This document shows, one piece after another, positions 34,571-43,277 of a stretch of 64,000 nt of DNA (the stretch's first letter is position 1; every line of letters begins with the position of its first letter). The notes beneath the pieces are model-generated. The model worked only from the letters and a program-made list of their open reading frames with translations, searched no databases and was not told where the DNA came from. The DNA is taken from positions 1-64,000 of the forward strand of contig CAVQYV010000007.1 in NCBI GenBank assembly GCA_963718295.1, in the 5' to 3' direction. A program made the translations under genes and the position numbers. The stretch comes from CAVQYV01 sp963718295 [NCBI: uncultured Methylomirabilota bacterium]. GTDB lineage: Bacteria; Methylomirabilota; Methylomirabilia; CAVQYV01.

Positions 34571-35910
34571 GTGTAAAAACGGAAAAGGCGGTGTACCCTT
34601 CCTAAAACCGGTAAACGGGGTCTCATCAGAGCCCCAAAGGAAGGAGAACACCGCCATGGGATATAAGAACACAAGAAGGCAGAAAGCGTCAAGGGTCTGC
34701 TGGGAGGAGCTGGAAGGCTGGGTGCGGAGCCAGGTACAGGACTGGATCCAAGCCCTCCTGGAGGAAGAGGTGACGGAGTTGCTGGGACGGAGTTGGTATG
34801 AGCGACGCCAGGAGATCGACGCGCCCAAAGGGTACCGGAACGGGTACCATGATCCGAGGCACCTGACCCTCTCCTGCGGGACGGTGAGCGTACAAAGGCC
34901 ACGGGTGCGAGGTTTGGAGGAGCGTTTCCAGAGCCGGATTCTGCCTCTGTTTGCCCGGCGGACGGCCGAAGTGGGAGCCTGCTCCCCGAGCTCTATCTCC
35001 ATGGCCTCTCGCATGGCGATTTCGAGCTGGCCCTGCGGGGACTGCTGGGAGAAAAAGCACCGCTGTCGGCCAGCACGGTGGCCCGACTGAAGCAGAAGTG
35101 GCAGGGGGAGTATGAGGAGTGGTCATTTCGTTCTCTCCAAGACCTGGAGGTGGTCTACCTCTGGGTGGACGGGGTCTACGTCAAGGCCGGCCTGGAGAAA
35201 GAGAAGGCCGCCCTCCTGGTGGCGGTGGCGGGCCTGGCGGATGGCCGTAAGGTCCTGGTGGCCTTGGAAGCCGGACATCGGGAATCGGAGGCCTCCTGGG
35301 CGGGTCTGTCCGTACCTTGCGCGACCGGGGCATGAAGACGCCCCGTCTGGTGATCGGTGATGGGCACCTGGGGATCTGGGCCGCTATGCGTCACGTGTTC
35401 CCCGAAGCCCAAGAGCAGCGCTGCTGGAACCATCGGATCCTCAATGTACTGGACAAACTGCCGAAGAAAGCCCAAGCGCGCGCCAAGATCATGCTGCGCG
35501 CCTTGGTGTATGCCGGGACGCGGGAAGAAGCCGAGCGGCTCAAGCGGGTCTTCCAGAACTGGTGCCAGACTCAAGGGTATACCGCTGCCGCCCAGGTGCT
35601 GGACCAGGACTGGGACCGGATGGTGACCTTCTATCGCTTCCCGAAAGATCATTGGATTCATCTCCGGACTACCAATGTGGTGGAGTCGCCCTTTGCCGCC
35701 CTGCGGCTCCGGACCGATGCGGCTAAGCGGTTTAAGAAGGTGGAGAATGCCACGGCGGTGATCTTCAAGATGCTCCTCATCGCCGAGAAGAGGTTTCGAC
35801 GACTCCATGCCCCGGAGTTGCTCCAAGACGTGTACCTCGGGGTGAAGTTCGTTAATGGATTGCCAGAGAAAGAAGAGAGAATGGGGGTTGCCGCCTGATC
35901 CTTTTTACAC
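34571..35910 (+). mobile_element. IS256-family insertion sequence
   Basis: A 1340-base element. The left end GTGTAAAAACGGAAAAGGCG and the right end (reverse complement GTGTAAAAAGGATCAGGCGG) form imperfect terminal inverted repeats of about 26-28 bases. They enclose a mutator/IS256-type transposase reading +. I see no matching 8-9 bp target duplication in the immediate flanks. It lies between the RND efflux operon and the DUF2202 gene. Confidence 0.85.
34656..35898 (+). pseudogene. IS256-family (mutator) transposase with two frameshifts
   Basis: Starting at ATG 34656 the chain gives the IS256 N-terminal region (GYRNGYHDPRHLTLSCGTV, QRPRVRG). It then shifts frame near 34976, continues with the first catalytic Asp in VVYLWVDGVYVKAG, shifts again near 35305, and ends with the second Asp in LVIGDGHLGIW and the Glu in TTNVVESPFAALRLR. 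All DDE residues are present, so one repaired reading frame would be complete (about 410 residues); as written it is broken. Confidence 0.85.
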
Positions 35911-36119
35911 AGGTATTGACAAGAGCTCCAAAATGGGGGGATTTGAAAGAGTTGAAAGTCAAATCAAGTCAACGACCATAGACTTGGAGGTCCTCATCAA
36001 CTTGACAAAACGAGATACTGATGTTATGCATAATCATGCGGCGATGGAGGAGCGCAAGCATTTTAAGCGTAGTACCAGGGAAACACTGAAGACAAAAATA
36101 TCTAAAGGAGAACTTGGTT

Positions 36120-36671
36120 ATGAAAGACAGATTCAAAGGTAAGGCCGGAAGATGGTTTGTGGTTGCTGGACTTCTGCTGTTGATGGGCATCACTTCGGCC
36201 GGTTACGCGCAGGCTTTAACCGCCGATGAGATATATTGGCTCAAGTATATGCGTGAGGAAGAGAAACTGGCGAGAGATGTTTACGTCTTCCTGTATGACA
36301 GGTGGGGTTCACCCATCTTCAGCAACATATCCGTGAGCGAGCAGAAGCACATGGATGCCATAAAGACCCTGCTCGATAGGTATGGAATTCCGGATCCGGC
36401 GGCAGGCAAAGCGCCAGGCGATTTTACCAACGACGAACTTAAGACCCTGTACTACAACCTGACCGAACAGGGAAAAGTCTCTCTGGTTGAGGCACTCAAG
36501 GTGGGGGTGTTTATAGAGGAGACGGATATCGCCGACCTGAACAAGGGGATTGCTTCGACCAGGCGCAGAGATATAAGGACCGTCTATAGCAACCTCCTGC
36601 AGGGCTCACTCAATCACCTCGATGCATTTTGCTCCAATCTAGCCAAACTCGGAGTGAATTGCCAGCCTTAG
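36120..36671 (+). CDS. DUF2202 (ferritin-like fold) exported protein
   Basis: A 183-residue protein. ATG 36120 is preceded by AAAGGAG. The signal peptide ends near YAQA, followed by the DUF2202 region (EIYWLKYMREEEKLARDVYV, MDAIKTLLDRYGIPDP, KKGI-type helix bundle). Homologues are predicted ferritin-like four-helix proteins, with conserved Glu/His residues suggesting di-metal binding. Periplasmic, function unknown. It follows the IS256 element. Confidence 0.8.
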   Translation: MKDRFKGKAGRWFVVAGLLLLMGITSAGYAQALTADEIYWLKYMREEEKLARDVYVFLYDRWGSPIFSNISVSEQKHMDAIKTLLDRYGIPDPAAGKAPGDFTNDELKTLYYNLTEQGKVSLVEALKVGVFIEETDIADLNKGIASTRRRDIRTVYSNLLQGSLNHLDAFCSNLAKLGVNCQP

Positions 36672-36703
36672 CATCTGCGCATGCCACGACTATACATACT
36701 ATC

Positions 36704-36934
36704 TCATTGGATTGCGCATAATCGGCATGGCGTACGGTTGGGTTTTCCCCAAGTAGTGACTTGAGATGTAACGGTTCTGTGCAAGTCCTCAAGGGTTTGA
36801 AAATATGTTTTGTGGGTACGTAAACGTCGTACCCCTTTCCAGAACTGCTCGATGGGATTCAGCTGCGGACTGTAAGGTGGAGGAAACAGCAACTGCACGA
36901 TCTTCCTTCGATTCCAAAGCCAATCCCTAATCAT
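36704..36934 (-). pseudogene. IS630-family transposase C-terminal fragment
   Basis: Encodes QLLFPPPYSPQLNPIEQFWK, the DDE_3 end of IS630 transposases, with the final catalytic Glu region. Only 76 residues remain; the N-terminal part and terminal repeats are missing. Confidence 0.75.
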
Positions 36935-36949
36935 ACGGGCATATCCTCG

Positions 36950-37156
36950 GTGTCTTGGAGTACAAGAGGATCATCAGCAACATGGAAGGGAAGCCCTTTG
37001 GGGATGGTTGGGTTGTACCCGCCGTCGGCATTTACGATGCCCAAAGGAACCGGCAAATACGAAGGGATCAAGGGAGGGGCCACCTGGGAGGTCCTATTCC
37101 GTAGCCCCCAAGCAGTCGTATATGGGTCACGAATGGAACGTGGAGCTGCATTGTGA
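36950..37156 (+). pseudogene. Possible AOC-barrel-like gene fragment
   Basis: FTMPKGTGKYEGIKGGATW resembles the YIKGTGQFEGIQG strand of the 17533-18045 protein. No signal peptide or complete barrel is present. It may be a remnant; the call is weak. Confidence 0.3.
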
Positions 37157-37299
37157 ATAGTCTCGCTGTGTTGGACTTTGGACTTCGGCATCCTATTGTT
37201 CCCCCAGGCGAGGAGGCGAAAGCCGGTTACCCCAGGAGGGAAGGGGCTCTCAATTCGATTTAACGAAAATTCAGGATTGTTGTATCTTATGCTCCATCT

Positions 37300-37745
37300 T
37301 TTTTCGTTACCATGACGTTACAAACACACTCCAAAACAACCCAAAATGACCACCTTCAACCCAAAGCATGTTTAGCGTATAAGTGCCCGCCAATTCAAGA
37401 TAAAATGCGATATGATAAGGGGTTGCGGAGGAGGGTCAGAACCGGCTCATGGCCCAAAGGTCGCTGGTTCAAACCCAGCCCCCGCTACCAACGAAATCAA
37501 AGGGGTTGGAGATTCTCTCTGGCCCCTTTTTGCTTTGAGGGATTTGGATTGATGAAAGACAGGTTCGAAGGAACTTCCGTGCAGAAATCACCAAAGGGAA
37601 TCAGCCGATCGGCTTAGCTGAGTTGTAATGCAAGCTCTGCACGAACGTCCCATTTTTTGTTTCGAACCTGCTCACTCCGATCCGCTTCAGGACCTCCCCC
37701 GATATCTGTAAGTTCACACGGAAACTACGTCCCGTGTATGTACGT
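37300..37745 (+). repeat. tRNA-fMet-associated direct repeat, copy 3
   Basis: The upstream 140 bases match copy 2 (GTTACCAT...CCAAAACAA.CCAAAATGACCACC). Then come the degenerate tRNA half (about 37441-37490), a terminator (about 37498-37531) and downstream sequence matching copy 1 out to near 37740. The tRNA-like part lacks a D-arm and a paired anticodon stem. The 15,684 bases between the CCA ends of copies 2 and 3 nearly equal the 15,663 between copies 1 and 2. Confidence 0.8.
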
Positions 37746-37748
37746 GTA

Positions 37749-37907
37749 CTACCGGCGATCTATGATCGTGTTTTCGTTCAATCCCCGATTGGGATGAGTG
37801 GGCTGATAGGGGCCAGGATTCGATTGGGAGGCGCATCCCAAGGCGCACAGGAAGAGCAAGAGCAGGCCCAACCAGAACCGTCTATTGTCAGTCAGCCAGG
37901 ATTTCAT
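37749..37907 (-). CDS. 52-residue small lipoprotein
   Basis: ATG 37907 is preceded by AAGGAGGG. The product starts MKSWLTDNRRFWLGLLLLFL with lipobox LCALGC, then a Pro/Asn-rich tail ending NENTIIDRR; stop at 37749-37751. It is too short for domain assignment. It abuts repeat copy 3 and has no close gene partner. Confidence 0.65.
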   Translation of the reverse strand: MKSWLTDNRRFWLGLLLLFLCALGCASQSNPGPYQPTHPNRGLNENTIIDRR

Positions 37908-38338
37908 GATCCCTCCTTCTGGGATTTCACCCTTTCTCTTGAGTTATAGCAAACGAGCTACGTGAAGAACCCTGCCCAAAGGCGAGGCTATCAGGTGTGT
38001 TTTAATCATTGGACATAGTCCTCTTATCTTCTTGGGTTCGCACCTCCGGGGTCAGGCTCTGCATCGAAGCTTTTTCATGACTCGGCCTCCCTGTATGCTA
38101 CATTCGTATTTCAAATGAAAACCCGCAGCGGACTGCTCTCAGGGCATTCAACTCCGCCCGCAGATCGCGACTCATGCCGCGCTCGACCCTTTTCCGAACT
38201 CATTCCGTATAGGTCCATTCCTCACTGGGCTTTCACTGAATCCGATCTTTTAGTAAGTACAAGAATTGTGCCGAGCCGCTCAACCGGTAGGAGTCACTGG
38301 TGTTTGGTCCCACAAGTAGGTTTCATATGTTCTCTTTT

Positions 38339-38435
38339 CACCCCCACCCTCGCCCTGCCCCCATCAATGGGGAGGGAATTTACTGCATTCGCTTAGGTTT
38401 CCCCTCCCATGATGGGAGGGGGTAAGGGGAGGGTG
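38339..38435. repeat. MITE-like imperfect palindrome
   Basis: The left arm starts CACCCCCACCCTCGCCC and the right arm ends AAGGGGAGGGTG; each arm also holds a small CCCCATCAATGGGG or CCCATGATGGG hairpin. About 97 bases. The type is widespread in Gram-negative intergenic regions; mobility is inferred. Confidence 0.65.
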
Positions 38436-38557
38436 AGAGAATGAGGCCAGAAAACTTCTTCAATGAATTTCTGAGACGGGACACTAGCCTCTTCACATTC
38501 TCTTACTCCGATCCGTTTTCTCTGTCAACGGGTTTTCTGAATCGCGAGATAGAGAAA

Positions 38558-38582
38558 GGCAGGGTCATTTCTGAACCCTGCC
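38558..38582 (-). terminator. Terminator downstream of 38640-38885
   Basis: GGCAGGGT / ACCCTGCC, 8-bp stem, followed on the minus strand by TTTCTCT. It resembles the slp terminator at 19905-19929. Confidence 0.6.
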
Positions 38583-38639
38583 TTCGTCCAGATCAGGCAA
38601 GCGCATTCTCGACCATCGTAAACTGCCCATCTCCTCCGA

Positions 38640-38885
38640 TCAAGATCTTGCCTCTACTTCACCTTCTCGGAGGACCCTTGAATGGTCGTTAATGTCTGCA
38701 ATGTAGTAGTAATGACCATCGTATGCGAGCCCACGGATGGTACTGCTCGTGGTTGTGTGATGGCCCCATGTGGTAGTTCTCACGAATTGGGGAAATTGGG
38801 GAGCGGCCAGGGCATCGCCTACCAGAGCGACACCGAAGGCCAGCGTGATCAAGGCGATGAATGCGGTAAGTTTGCACCTGGACAT
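38640..38885 (-). CDS. Exported protein, C-terminally truncated
   Basis: 81 residues from ATG 38885, with a signal peptide (LTAFIALITLAFGVALV, cleavage near ALA). The short mature part STIRGLAYDGHYYYIADI is reminiscent of one NHL/propeller blade, and it stops soon after, so the gene is likely cut short. It is preceded by leader B and the recurrent leader motif. Confidence 0.55.
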   Translation of the reverse strand: MSRCKLTAFIALITLAFGVALVGDALAAPQFPQFVRTTTWGHHTTTSSTIRGLAYDGHYYYIADINDHSRVLREGEVEARS

Positions 38886-38937
38886 GTTTTCTCTCCTTCC
38901 AAAATAGCAATCTTCCTGTCAAGCTATTCCGTTGACG

Positions 38938-38970
38938 AAAACTTTTTCTTATGGGCCACCTCCTCCTTTA
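38938..38970 (-). promoter_or_regulatory. Recurrent leader motif, member 6
   Basis: On the minus strand AAAGGAGGAGGTGGCCCATA is followed by AGAAAAAGTTTTCG, about 53 nt before ATG 38885 and 44 nt after the terminator of leader B. Confidence 0.5.
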
Positions 38971-39013
38971 TGCCCCCGAAAGTCCAGATGGCAAGCCTTG
39001 GGGGCTCATGAAA

Positions 39014-39051
39014 CAAAAAAGCCCCCCGGGCACAGAATGGCCTGGGAGGCT
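39014..39051 (-). terminator. Intrinsic terminator in leader B
   Basis: The minus-strand stem GCCTCCCAGGC with GCCCGGGGGGC surrounds CATTCTGT and is followed by TTTTTTG. One mismatch. Confidence 0.75.
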
Positions 39052-39177
39052 ATGGGAATCCGAAAAACTCAGACCGGAGTTCGCAGGGGATCTTCCCACT
39101 TCGATGGCTCCTTCATGGGAGGGGGAGTTACGGAAGAAAGACACTCGGATCTGCAAGGGAATCATTACTTGCTACTG

Positions 39178-39207
39178 TATTCAATCCCCTTTCCTTCACG
39201 GTGTCAA
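39178..39207 (-). promoter_or_regulatory. Promoter of leader B
   Basis: TTGACA (39207-39202) and TGAATA (39183-39178), 18-base spacer, aligned with the leader A promoter. Confidence 0.55.
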
Positions 39208-39451
39208 GGACTTTCTGGATCTGTGTACTTTCTGAATCTGAATCGCCCTGCGCAGCCCACGTATCGAGTGGGAGTTGGAGGAGGCTGCTCCCAAACTGGC
39301 AGACGAGATCTTCGATTGACTCCGAGGAGCGAAATGCCCTTTTAGACCGATGCGAACTGTGATATAAAGCTTGGCGCTGGAACGGGAAGAAAGCGAGGAG
39401 CATCCTTGAACGGCCTTGCGCTTGGAGAATGGGCGATCATGGCAGGAAAAA

Positions 39452-39541
39452 GGCTGGCCTCATGATCCGAAGGTTGCTGATTCAGATCCACCCCTGGTAT
39501 CCATGTAATCGAAGGCTTAGAGATCTCCTCTAAGCCTTTTT
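39452..39541 (+). repeat. tRNA-fMet-associated repeat, copy 4 (most diverged)
   Basis: CTCATGATCCGAAGGTTGCT leads into a degenerate T-arm and a CCA (39501-39503), followed by a terminator with a 10-bp stem (39513-39522 with 39528-39537) and T5. The order and spacing match copies 1-3, but the flank beyond the terminator differs, so it may be the chromosomal right end of the island. Confidence 0.6.
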
Positions 39542-39600
39542 GCCCGGTGCGCGCGCCCGGGTTTTGCCTCGCCTCACTGGCTGACGTCCATCAATTCATC

Positions 39601-40736
39601 ATGAATCGACGATTACTCTTTTTCATTTGCCTCGCCCTGTGCGTCGGCTTCTATATCATAGGCCTTCGGCCCTTCAACTTCCGCCCTGCCAACAAGGTCC
39701 GATGGTTGGCGGGCACGGACGGGCAGGGATTCATTTTCAACCGCATGGAATCGTCTACAGTCGGCTTCCATTGGTTCTGAATTTCCCCGAGATCTCCCGA
39801 AATCAGGCAGGGGCATTCAGCGTGGAGCTTTGGCTTCAGGCTGAGTCTCAGCCGTCCCAGAACATGCAAAACATCCTGTCCCTTTATGACGGCCGCCTTC
39901 CGGAAAATCTCGTCCTGGGACAGTGGAACTCTGAACTCCTGTTACGCACGCCCGTTCCGGACGGGATCCGTTCCGAGACCTATCGGCAGGTGGGTGTAGG
40001 AGCTGCTTTGCCGAAGGGAAAGGTGAGCTTTATCACGGTGACGGGGGATGCATCGGGGACGGCGTTTTACCTGGACGGAGTTTTAGCGAGGCATGATCCA
40101 AAATATATTCTGCGCTCCAACACCCTGAGAGGGCAGTTGATCATCGGAGACTCAGCGACAGGAGGTCGCTCCTGGAAGGGAAATCTATTCGGGTTGGCGC
40201 TCTTCAATCGGGCCCTCGATCCGACAGAGGTCATGGGCCACTACCTGGCCTGGACCGACAACGGCGGGAAGCGCCTGGAAACCGAGCCTGGGCTGGCGGC
40301 GCTCTATCTCTTCAACGAGGGAGCCGGCCAATGGGCGAACGACCGATCGCAAAGGGGAGTTGGGCTGTTCATTCCCCGCTTTCATCATATGCTTCGAAAG
40401 AGCATCCTGGCTGCCCCCTGGAGGGATTTCTCCCTGAGTTTGCGGCAGATCGCGGATCTCGCGATCAATGTCTTTGGGTTCTTGCCATTTGGCTTCTTCT
40501 TTTTTCTATACGCAAACGCAACTAAGCCCAATCGCAGACTCGTAAACGTTCTGATTGCAGTCTTCCTGGGTGCTGCCATCAGCCTGTCGATCGAGCTGAT
40601 CCAGGTCTTCTTGCCCTCGAGATCCTCCTCCGCGACAGATCTTTTCTGCAACACCGGAGGAACTTTGCTGGGAGTGCTTTTGGCGCTGGCGATCTCTCCC
40701 GGGACGAGCTCGGGTCGCGAGGTCCAGGAAGGCTAA
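39601..40736 (+). CDS. VanZ-family membrane protein with LamG-like domain (frameshifted)
   Basis: The N-terminal segment MNRRLLFFICLALCVGFYII is followed by FNFRPANKVRWLAGTDGQGF. One base is missing near 39745; in the next frame it continues HGIVYSRLPLVLNFPE into a concanavalin/LamG-like jelly roll (FSVELWLQAE, FYLDGVLARHDPKY, GLFGLALFNRAL-type). It ends in a VanZ region (INVFGFLPFGFFFFLYA, ISLSIELIQVFLPSR, DLFCNTGGTLLGVLLAL). VanZ-type proteins are linked to teicoplanin resistance, but LamG-VanZ fusions in Gram-negatives have no known role. First core gene after the island. Confidence 0.75.
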
Positions 40737-40792
40737 ACAGGAGGGCTAAAAGGAGATGGGGCATCTTCAGGCAGCAAACCCGTCTCAAATCC

Positions 40793-41494
40793 TCAGAGCC
40801 CCAGGACCTCCTTGCTTAGCTCCTTATTTTCCCGCAGCTCCTTGGATGCCCCCCGGAAGATGATCTTCCCCTTCTCCATCACATAACAGGTCTCGGAGAC
40901 GGACAGGGCCATGGAGGCTTTCTGCTCCACCAGCAAAATGGTCACCCCGGCATCCCGTAGCTGCTCCAGGATCCTGAATATTTCGTGGATAATCTTGGGG
41001 GCCAGCCCCTGGGAGGGCTCATCGAGGAGGACCAGATCCGGGTTGCCCATGAGGGTCCTCGCGATGGCGAGCATTTGCTGCTCTCCGCCGCTGAGGTTTT
41101 CTGCGCTGCGGAATCGGAACTTCTCTAACTGGGGGAAGTGCTGGTAGACCAAGTCGAGGTTCCAAGTTTTTCGGGTCCCGGGCTTTTGCCCAACGATGAG
41201 GTTTCTCTCCACCGTGAGATTGGTGAAGATGATCCGATTTTCGGGCACCCATCCAATGCCTCGGTTGGCAATGGCGTATGGGGGAAGGTGAGTGATATCC
41301 TTACCGTCGAATGTCACGCGGCCCGACCGTGCGGGAGTCAGCCCCATGATCGTCCTCAGGGTCGTCGTTTTCCCCACGCCATTTCTTCCCAGGATGCAGG
41401 CGAACTCTCCTTTTCTTACCTCCAAGGTCATGTCAAACAAGATGTGAGCTTCACCATAGAAGGTGTTGATCCCATCTAATTTCAGCATCACCAT
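40793..41494 (-). CDS. livF: Branched-chain amino acid ABC transporter ATP-binding protein LivF
   Basis: A 233-residue ATPase with Walker A GRNGVGKTT, signature LSGGEQQML, Walker B DLVLLDEPSQGLAP and the LivF-like C terminus. It overlaps the livG stop by a few bases, indicating translational coupling. It energises uptake of leucine/isoleucine/valine or a related substrate with LivG, LivM, LivH and the binding protein. Confidence 0.93.
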   Translation of the reverse strand: MVMLKLDGINTFYGEAHILFDMTLEVRKGEFACILGRNGVGKTTTLRTIMGLTPARSGRVTFDGKDITHLPPYAIANRGIGWVPENRIIFTNLTVERNLIVGQKPGTRKTWNLDLVYQHFPQLEKFRFRSAENLSGGEQQMLAIARTLMGNPDLVLLDEPSQGLAPKIIHEIFRILEQLRDAGVTILLVEQKASMALSVSETCYVMEKGKIIFRGASKELRENKELSKEVLGL

Positions 41495-42231
41495 TCCCCT
41501 CCGAAGTAGGCTTCCTGCACCCTTTGGTCTTTCCTGATATCATCGGGCAGGCCCTCCGCGATGATTTTCCCCTGGTCCATGACGATGATTCGTTGGGACA
41601 CGGAAAACACTACGTTCATGTCGTGTTCTACCAACAAGATCGTCAACTGCTCCGACAGCTTGTGGATGAGATCGAGCATCCTTCCTGTCTCCCTCATGGC
41701 GAGTCCGCTGGTGGGCTCATCCAGAAGGATCACCTGGGGGTCCGATGTGAGGGCAATGGCCGCGTCCAGGATCTTGTTGTCCCCGTAGGATAGATCCTTG
41801 GCCCTCACATCCTCTTTGCCCGTCAAACCCACCCTTTCGACGATCGCAGGTACCTTCTCCCGCACCTTTATCAGGCGATCCAGGGGAGTGAGAAACTGAA
41901 ACCCGAATCCCATGTGGGCTTGAATCCCCATGCGAATGTTCTCGAAGACCGTAAGCTCGCTGAAGACGTTCAGGAGCTGAAAGGATCTGGCAATTCCCTT
42001 TTTCACCATCTTGTGCACCGGGAGATGGGTGATATCCTCCCCCCGGAAAAAGACCTTCCCCCCATCCGGTTTGATGAAGCCCGTGATCAGGTTGAACAAG
42101 GTGGTCTTCCCCGCGCCATTGGGCCCTATGACCGAAACGAGCTCCCCCTCCTTGACTTCGAGGGTCACGCCAGCGACGGCTCGCAATCCGCCAAAGCTTT
42201 TGGTCAAATTCTCAATCGCGATCAGTTCCAC
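41488..42231 (-). CDS. livG: Branched-chain amino acid ABC transporter ATP-binding protein LivG
   Basis: A 247-residue ATPase: Walker A GPNGAGKTT, signature LSYGDNKIL, Walker B VILLDEPTSGLAM, with the Gly-rich C-terminal LivG end. GTG 42231 is preceded by AAAGGAG at 9 nt, and a longer in-frame ATG start would overlap livM. Confidence 0.93.
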   Translation of the reverse strand: MELIAIENLTKSFGGLRAVAGVTLEVKEGELVSVIGPNGAGKTTLFNLITGFIKPDGGKVFFRGEDITHLPVHKMVKKGIARSFQLLNVFSELTVFENIRMGIQAHMGFGFQFLTPLDRLIKVREKVPAIVERVGLTGKEDVRAKDLSYGDNKILDAAIALTSDPQVILLDEPTSGLAMRETGRMLDLIHKLSEQLTILLVEHDMNVVFSVSQRIIVMDQGKIIAEGLPDDIRKDQRVQEAYFGGEW

Positions 42232-42280
42232 GAGCCGATTCTCCTTTCCTGCCGATCCTGTGCCAAAAGCCCATCCCACT

Positions 42281-43276
42281 TCATCCCTTGGTGCCCCTGG
42301 GGCGGAAAACCCTGTGCTTCTGCAAGATACCAAAGAGACCCTCCGGGAAGGCCAATATGAAAATAACGAAGATGGCTCCCATGAAGATCTGCCAATGCTG
42401 GGTATAACTGCTAAAGAGGTTTCTGGCGATGATGAAGATGGTGGCGCCCGCCAGGGGCCCGAAGAAGCTGCTCAGCCCTCCGCCAATTAGGGTCATCATC
42501 ACCACGTCTCCGGAATTGACCCAATAGAGGTAGTCTGCGAAGGCGCAGTAGGTGAACATGGCATAGAGCACGCCCGCGAGCCCGGAGAAGAGCCCTGAGA
42601 TCGTAAAGCAGGCGCATTTGTACCAGAAGGTGTCGTATCCCAGGTATCGGGCCCGGGTTTCATTCTGCTTGATGATTTGCAGGACAGCTCCGAAAGGAGA
42701 CTCCACGATTCTTTGCAGGATGGCAATCGTAAGCAACAAGGCCAGAAGAACAAAGTAATAGAAGTGCATGGCGTTGGATAGATCGAGCGAAAACAGGCCT
42801 GGCACCTGGAGGGTGGGCCGAACGAGACCCGTCAATCCGGTCTCCCCGCCTGTGACCTCGTTCCACCGGAACCCGACAAAGTAGAAAAGCTGTCCGATGG
42901 CCAGGGTGAGCAGGGAATAATAGATGCCCCGTTTCCTGGAAATCATACATCCCACCAGGAAGGCGATGATTCCGGTGAGCAGAATCCCGGACAGGATGGG
43001 AACCAACCACACCTGTTTCGTCAGGTGAAGCTGGCACAGGGCGAATCCGTAAGCGCCCAGTCCCAAGTAGGCTGCATGTCCAAAGGAGGTCAGCCCCGTG
43101 TATCCGAGCAAGAGATTGAAGGCCAGGCCAAAAATCGACATGATCAGGACCTCGGTGGCCAGGCTGATATGGCCTCCAATCAGGGGCAGGACCAGGGGAA
43201 GGATGGCAAACAGTAAAAGTGTCAGTAGGATCGGATGAGTGCCCAGCCTCAAGATGCGGCTCCCGAATGAATTCAT
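42281..43276 (-). CDS. livM: Branched-chain amino acid ABC transporter permease LivM
   Basis: A 331-residue permease with about 10 membrane segments and the LivM-type pattern GYTGLTSFGHAAYLGLGAYG and GGLSSFFGPLAGATIFI. It starts one base after the LivH stop. It pairs with LivH as the membrane pore. Confidence 0.92.
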   Translation of the reverse strand: MNSFGSRILRLGTHPILLTLLLFAILPLVLPLIGGHISLATEVLIMSIFGLAFNLLLGYTGLTSFGHAAYLGLGAYGFALCQLHLTKQVWLVPILSGILLTGIIAFLVGCMISRKRGIYYSLLTLAIGQLFYFVGFRWNEVTGGETGLTGLVRPTLQVPGLFSLDLSNAMHFYYFVLLALLLTIAILQRIVESPFGAVLQIIKQNETRARYLGYDTFWYKCACFTISGLFSGLAGVLYAMFTYCAFADYLYWVNSGDVVMMTLIGGGLSSFFGPLAGATIFIIARNLFSSYTQHWQIFMGAIFVIFILAFPEGLFGILQKHRVFRPRGTKG

Positions 43277-43277
43277 C

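Larger units (their letters stand above)
37908..38639. other. Non-coding stretch
   Basis: Contains the MITE-like palindrome at 38339-38435 and the terminator at 38558-38582. No credible gene is seen. A 7-codon minus-strand frame with a good ribosome binding site (MKKLRCRA, near 38053-38079) is the only coding-like signal. Confidence 0.5.
39005..39210 (-). ncRNA. Leader B: second copy of the candidate cis-regulatory RNA
   Basis: About 80% identical to leader A, from promoter to terminator, with conserved blocks AGTCCTTGACA, GATTCCCTTG, AGATCCGAGTG, CCGTAACTCCCCC and CATTCTGTGCC. The terminator stem differs from A by paired changes. The downstream gene is unrelated to that of leader A. Confidence 0.6.

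Noticed and set aside
38053-38079. Leader-like frame MKKLRCRA upstream of the 52-residue lipoprotein
   Set aside because: Only eight codons, not adjacent to the lipoprotein start and not repeated elsewhere.
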